This document shows, piece by piece, positions 4,690-5,874 of a stretch of 5,874 bases of DNA. Each line of letters begins with the position of its first letter. Position 1 is the stretch's first letter. The notes beneath the pieces are model-generated. The model had not been told where the DNA came from. It did not search any database and saw only the letters and a program-made list of their open reading frames with translations. The DNA comes from Nitrospirota bacterium (GTDB taxonomy: Bacteria; Nitrospirota_A; Leptospirillia; Leptospirillales; Leptospirillaceae): positions 1-5,874 of the forward strand of contig DAIBSV010000117.1 of assembly GCA_027415455.1 (NCBI GenBank), read 5' to 3'. The translations under genes were made by a program, and so were the position numbers.

Positions 4690-5030
4690 GCAACACGAAC
4701 CCTTCGCGGAACCCACGGTTGCTGTTGGTGTTCCGACTTCCAGAAAAGCCGTCGCGCTATCGTGTGTCGGTCTGGCGACGCTTGAAGGCGGCGGGAGCAC
4801 AGGTGGTCCGGCGGGCGCTGTTCATCCTCCCCGACACGCCGCTCAACCGACTTCGCGCCGCCGACCTGACCCACGACGTGGAGAACTGGGGTGGGGAAGC
4901 CTGGATCTTCGCAGGAGGCTTGATCACCCCAATTTTCAGACCGAAGCCGGGCGGATTCCGGCGAGTGACGGTGGAAGAAACCCGCACGACTAGCGTCGTC
5001 GACCGAAGACGAAGAGCCAAAAGATCATGA
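4686..5030 (+). CDS. Standalone ChrB N-terminal-domain protein
   Basis: A 114-residue protein matching the N-terminal domain of ChrB, normally fused ahead of the C-terminal domain in one polypeptide of about 300 residues. The core is PRLLLVFRLPEKPSRYRVSVWRRLKAAGA in pieces (10-38) and ALFILPDTP (44-52), then GGEAWIFAGG near 70-79: strand, Arg-rich helix, strand with LPD, and closing strand typical of the family. The LPx..R..vWR.Lk.lGa pattern recalls the PaaX central domain, with its Cas2-like ferredoxin fold (family resemblance, not tested). The tail is basic (RRRRAKRS at the end) and could contact nucleic acid. It starts with GTG overlapping the stop of ChrB copy 2 by 4 bp and ends overlapping the next ATG (ATGA), so it is embedded in the operon. 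Together with the two C-domain proteins it could rebuild a split ChrB. Confidence 0.8.
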   Translation: MSNTNPSRNPRLLLVFRLPEKPSRYRVSVWRRLKAAGAQVVRRALFILPDTPLNRLRAADLTHDVENWGGEAWIFAGGLITPIFRPKPGGFRRVTVEETRTTSVVDRRRRAKRS

Positions 5031-5874
5031 GAGAGGTCGCGAGGATTCCGCTTCCCCCGCACGGACCCGACGGCGAGTTCGATCACGCTGCGGTAGATTT
5101 CGTGGGCGATCGCTTGTACGTGGCCCACCCCACCAACGACGCGGTCGAGGTGGTCGATCTCGCCGCCCGCCGTCACCGGGGGTCACTTTCGGGTCTCCGT
5201 GGGGTCGCGGGAGTTTGGGTGGACGCGGAATCGCGGCTCCTGTTCACCTCGAATCGAGGGGAGGATACGGCCAGTGTCTTCCGACTGGAAGGAGGAGAGG
5301 AAGAGGAACTGTTCCGGGTGCCCACTGGCGCTCGTCCGAATGGGATGGCGTTCGACCCTCACCGGAAGGTCCTGATGGTGGCCGGGGTCGGTACTGCTAC
5401 GGGGCCCGGCGCCCCTCCGACTCTGACGTTCATCGACGTACAACACGGGAACCCCCTCGGACAGGTTCGTGTGCCGGGACGGACTCGATGGGCGCTCTAC
5501 CATCCCCGGACTGATTCGTTTTACGTGAACATCGCCGACCCTCCGTCCATCGTGACGGTCCGTGCAGGGAAGTTTCCCCCCACCCCGAGGTGCCTTCCCG
5601 TAGCCGCACGGGGGCCGCACGGGCTCGAGCAAGATCTCGACAAAGATCTCCTCTACTGCGCGTGCGACGAAGGGGTCCTTGTGACGGTCGAGCTGCCCAG
5701 TAGCTCCGCCCGGTCTGTCGTCCCTCTCTCCGGTGCTCCCGATGTCCTGTGGCTCAACCGCGATCTCGGGCACCTCTACTGTGCGATCGGCGAACCCGGA
5801 GTCATCGATGTCTTCCAGCTGGACCCGGCGCACCGAACCGAGAGGGCCGCTACCGCCGCGGGCGCGCACACGTT
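5027..5874 (+). CDS. YncE-like (YVTN-type) beta-propeller protein, partial at right edge
   Basis: The frame is open for 282 codons from the ATG at 5027 (ATGA overlap with the previous stop) and leaves the window without a stop. About six repeats of 35-45 residues can be followed, each with a pattern such as GDRLYVAHPTNDAVEVVDL, SRLLFTSNRGEDTASVFRL, DLLYCACDEGVLVTVEL and GHLYCAIGEPGVIDVFQL: a strand ending in hydrophobics, a turn with Asn/Asp/Gly, then a V-x-V-x-D/E-L strand. A seventh blade likely lies beyond the edge, since relatives are commonly about 300-330 residues. There is no signal peptide or transmembrane segment at MREVARIPLPPHG, so it is probably cytoplasmic, unlike periplasmic E. 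coli YncE. I recall relatives near ChrB genes, which fits this operon, but no activity is known; binding or scaffolding is as likely as lactonase-type catalysis. Confidence 0.85.
   Translation, partial: MREVARIPLPPHGPDGEFDHAAVDFVGDRLYVAHPTNDAVEVVDLAARRHRGSLSGLRGVAGVWVDAESRLLFTSNRGEDTASVFRLEGGEEEELFRVPTGARPNGMAFDPHRKVLMVAGVGTATGPGAPPTLTFIDVQHGNPLGQVRVPGRTRWALYHPRTDSFYVNIADPPSIVTVRAGKFPPTPRCLPVAARGPHGLEQDLDKDLLYCACDEGVLVTVELPSSSARSVVPLSGAPDVLWLNRDLGHLYCAIGEPGVIDVFQLDPAHRTERAATAAGAHT

Noticed and set aside
5183..5869. 228-codon open frame on the minus strand
   Set aside because: It is fully antisense to the beta-propeller gene, has a low-complexity charged composition typical of GC-rich shadow frames, and shows no domain.

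Overview
The window is a GC-rich stretch of accessory metabolism, most likely from an archaeon. The case for archaea rests on TATA-box-like elements at the expected distance from two gene starts, one with a purine-rich BRE-like flank, on short leaders, and on the style of the nucleotidyltransferase. A Thermoplasmatota-like lineage is a guess. No rRNA, tRNA, CRISPR array or insertion sequence was found, so the taxonomy is inference.

Left part (1-1927): two divergent units. On the minus strand lie a NitT/TauT-type ABC importer ATPase (596-1483) and its permease (583 down to the window edge, incomplete). On the plus strand, diverging from them, is a small CsoR/RcnR/FrmR-family regulator (1670-1927). 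This regulator lacks all three canonical Cys/His metal ligands. Two similar C-tract/G-tract palindromes, one over the predicted ABC transcription start and one in the regulator's own leader, look like CsoR-family operators. The simplest reading is that the regulator controls the importer and itself.

Middle part (1928-3777): a lone winged-helix plus nucleotidyltransferase-fold protein (2327-3232) sits between two long gene-poor stretches (about 400 and 545 bp). These hold several inverted repeats and two short, oppositely oriented matches that both read Phe-Asn-Gly-Thr followed by a C/H-x-x-C-G motif.

Right part (3778-5874): a tight plus-strand operon related to chromate resistance. It has two standalone ChrB C-terminal-domain proteins in tandem, then a standalone ChrB N-terminal-domain protein (GTGA overlap), then a YncE-like beta-propeller protein (ATGA overlap) that runs off the window. 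The usual ChrB polypeptide is thus split, its order reversed and its C-domain duplicated. A TATA-like box directly abutting a perfect TGTAAC-N4-GTTACA palindrome sits just upstream. No ChrA transporter is visible; it may lie beyond the right edge. Links between the oxyanion-type importer, the regulator and the ChrB operon are inferred from proximity and operator-like repeats only.
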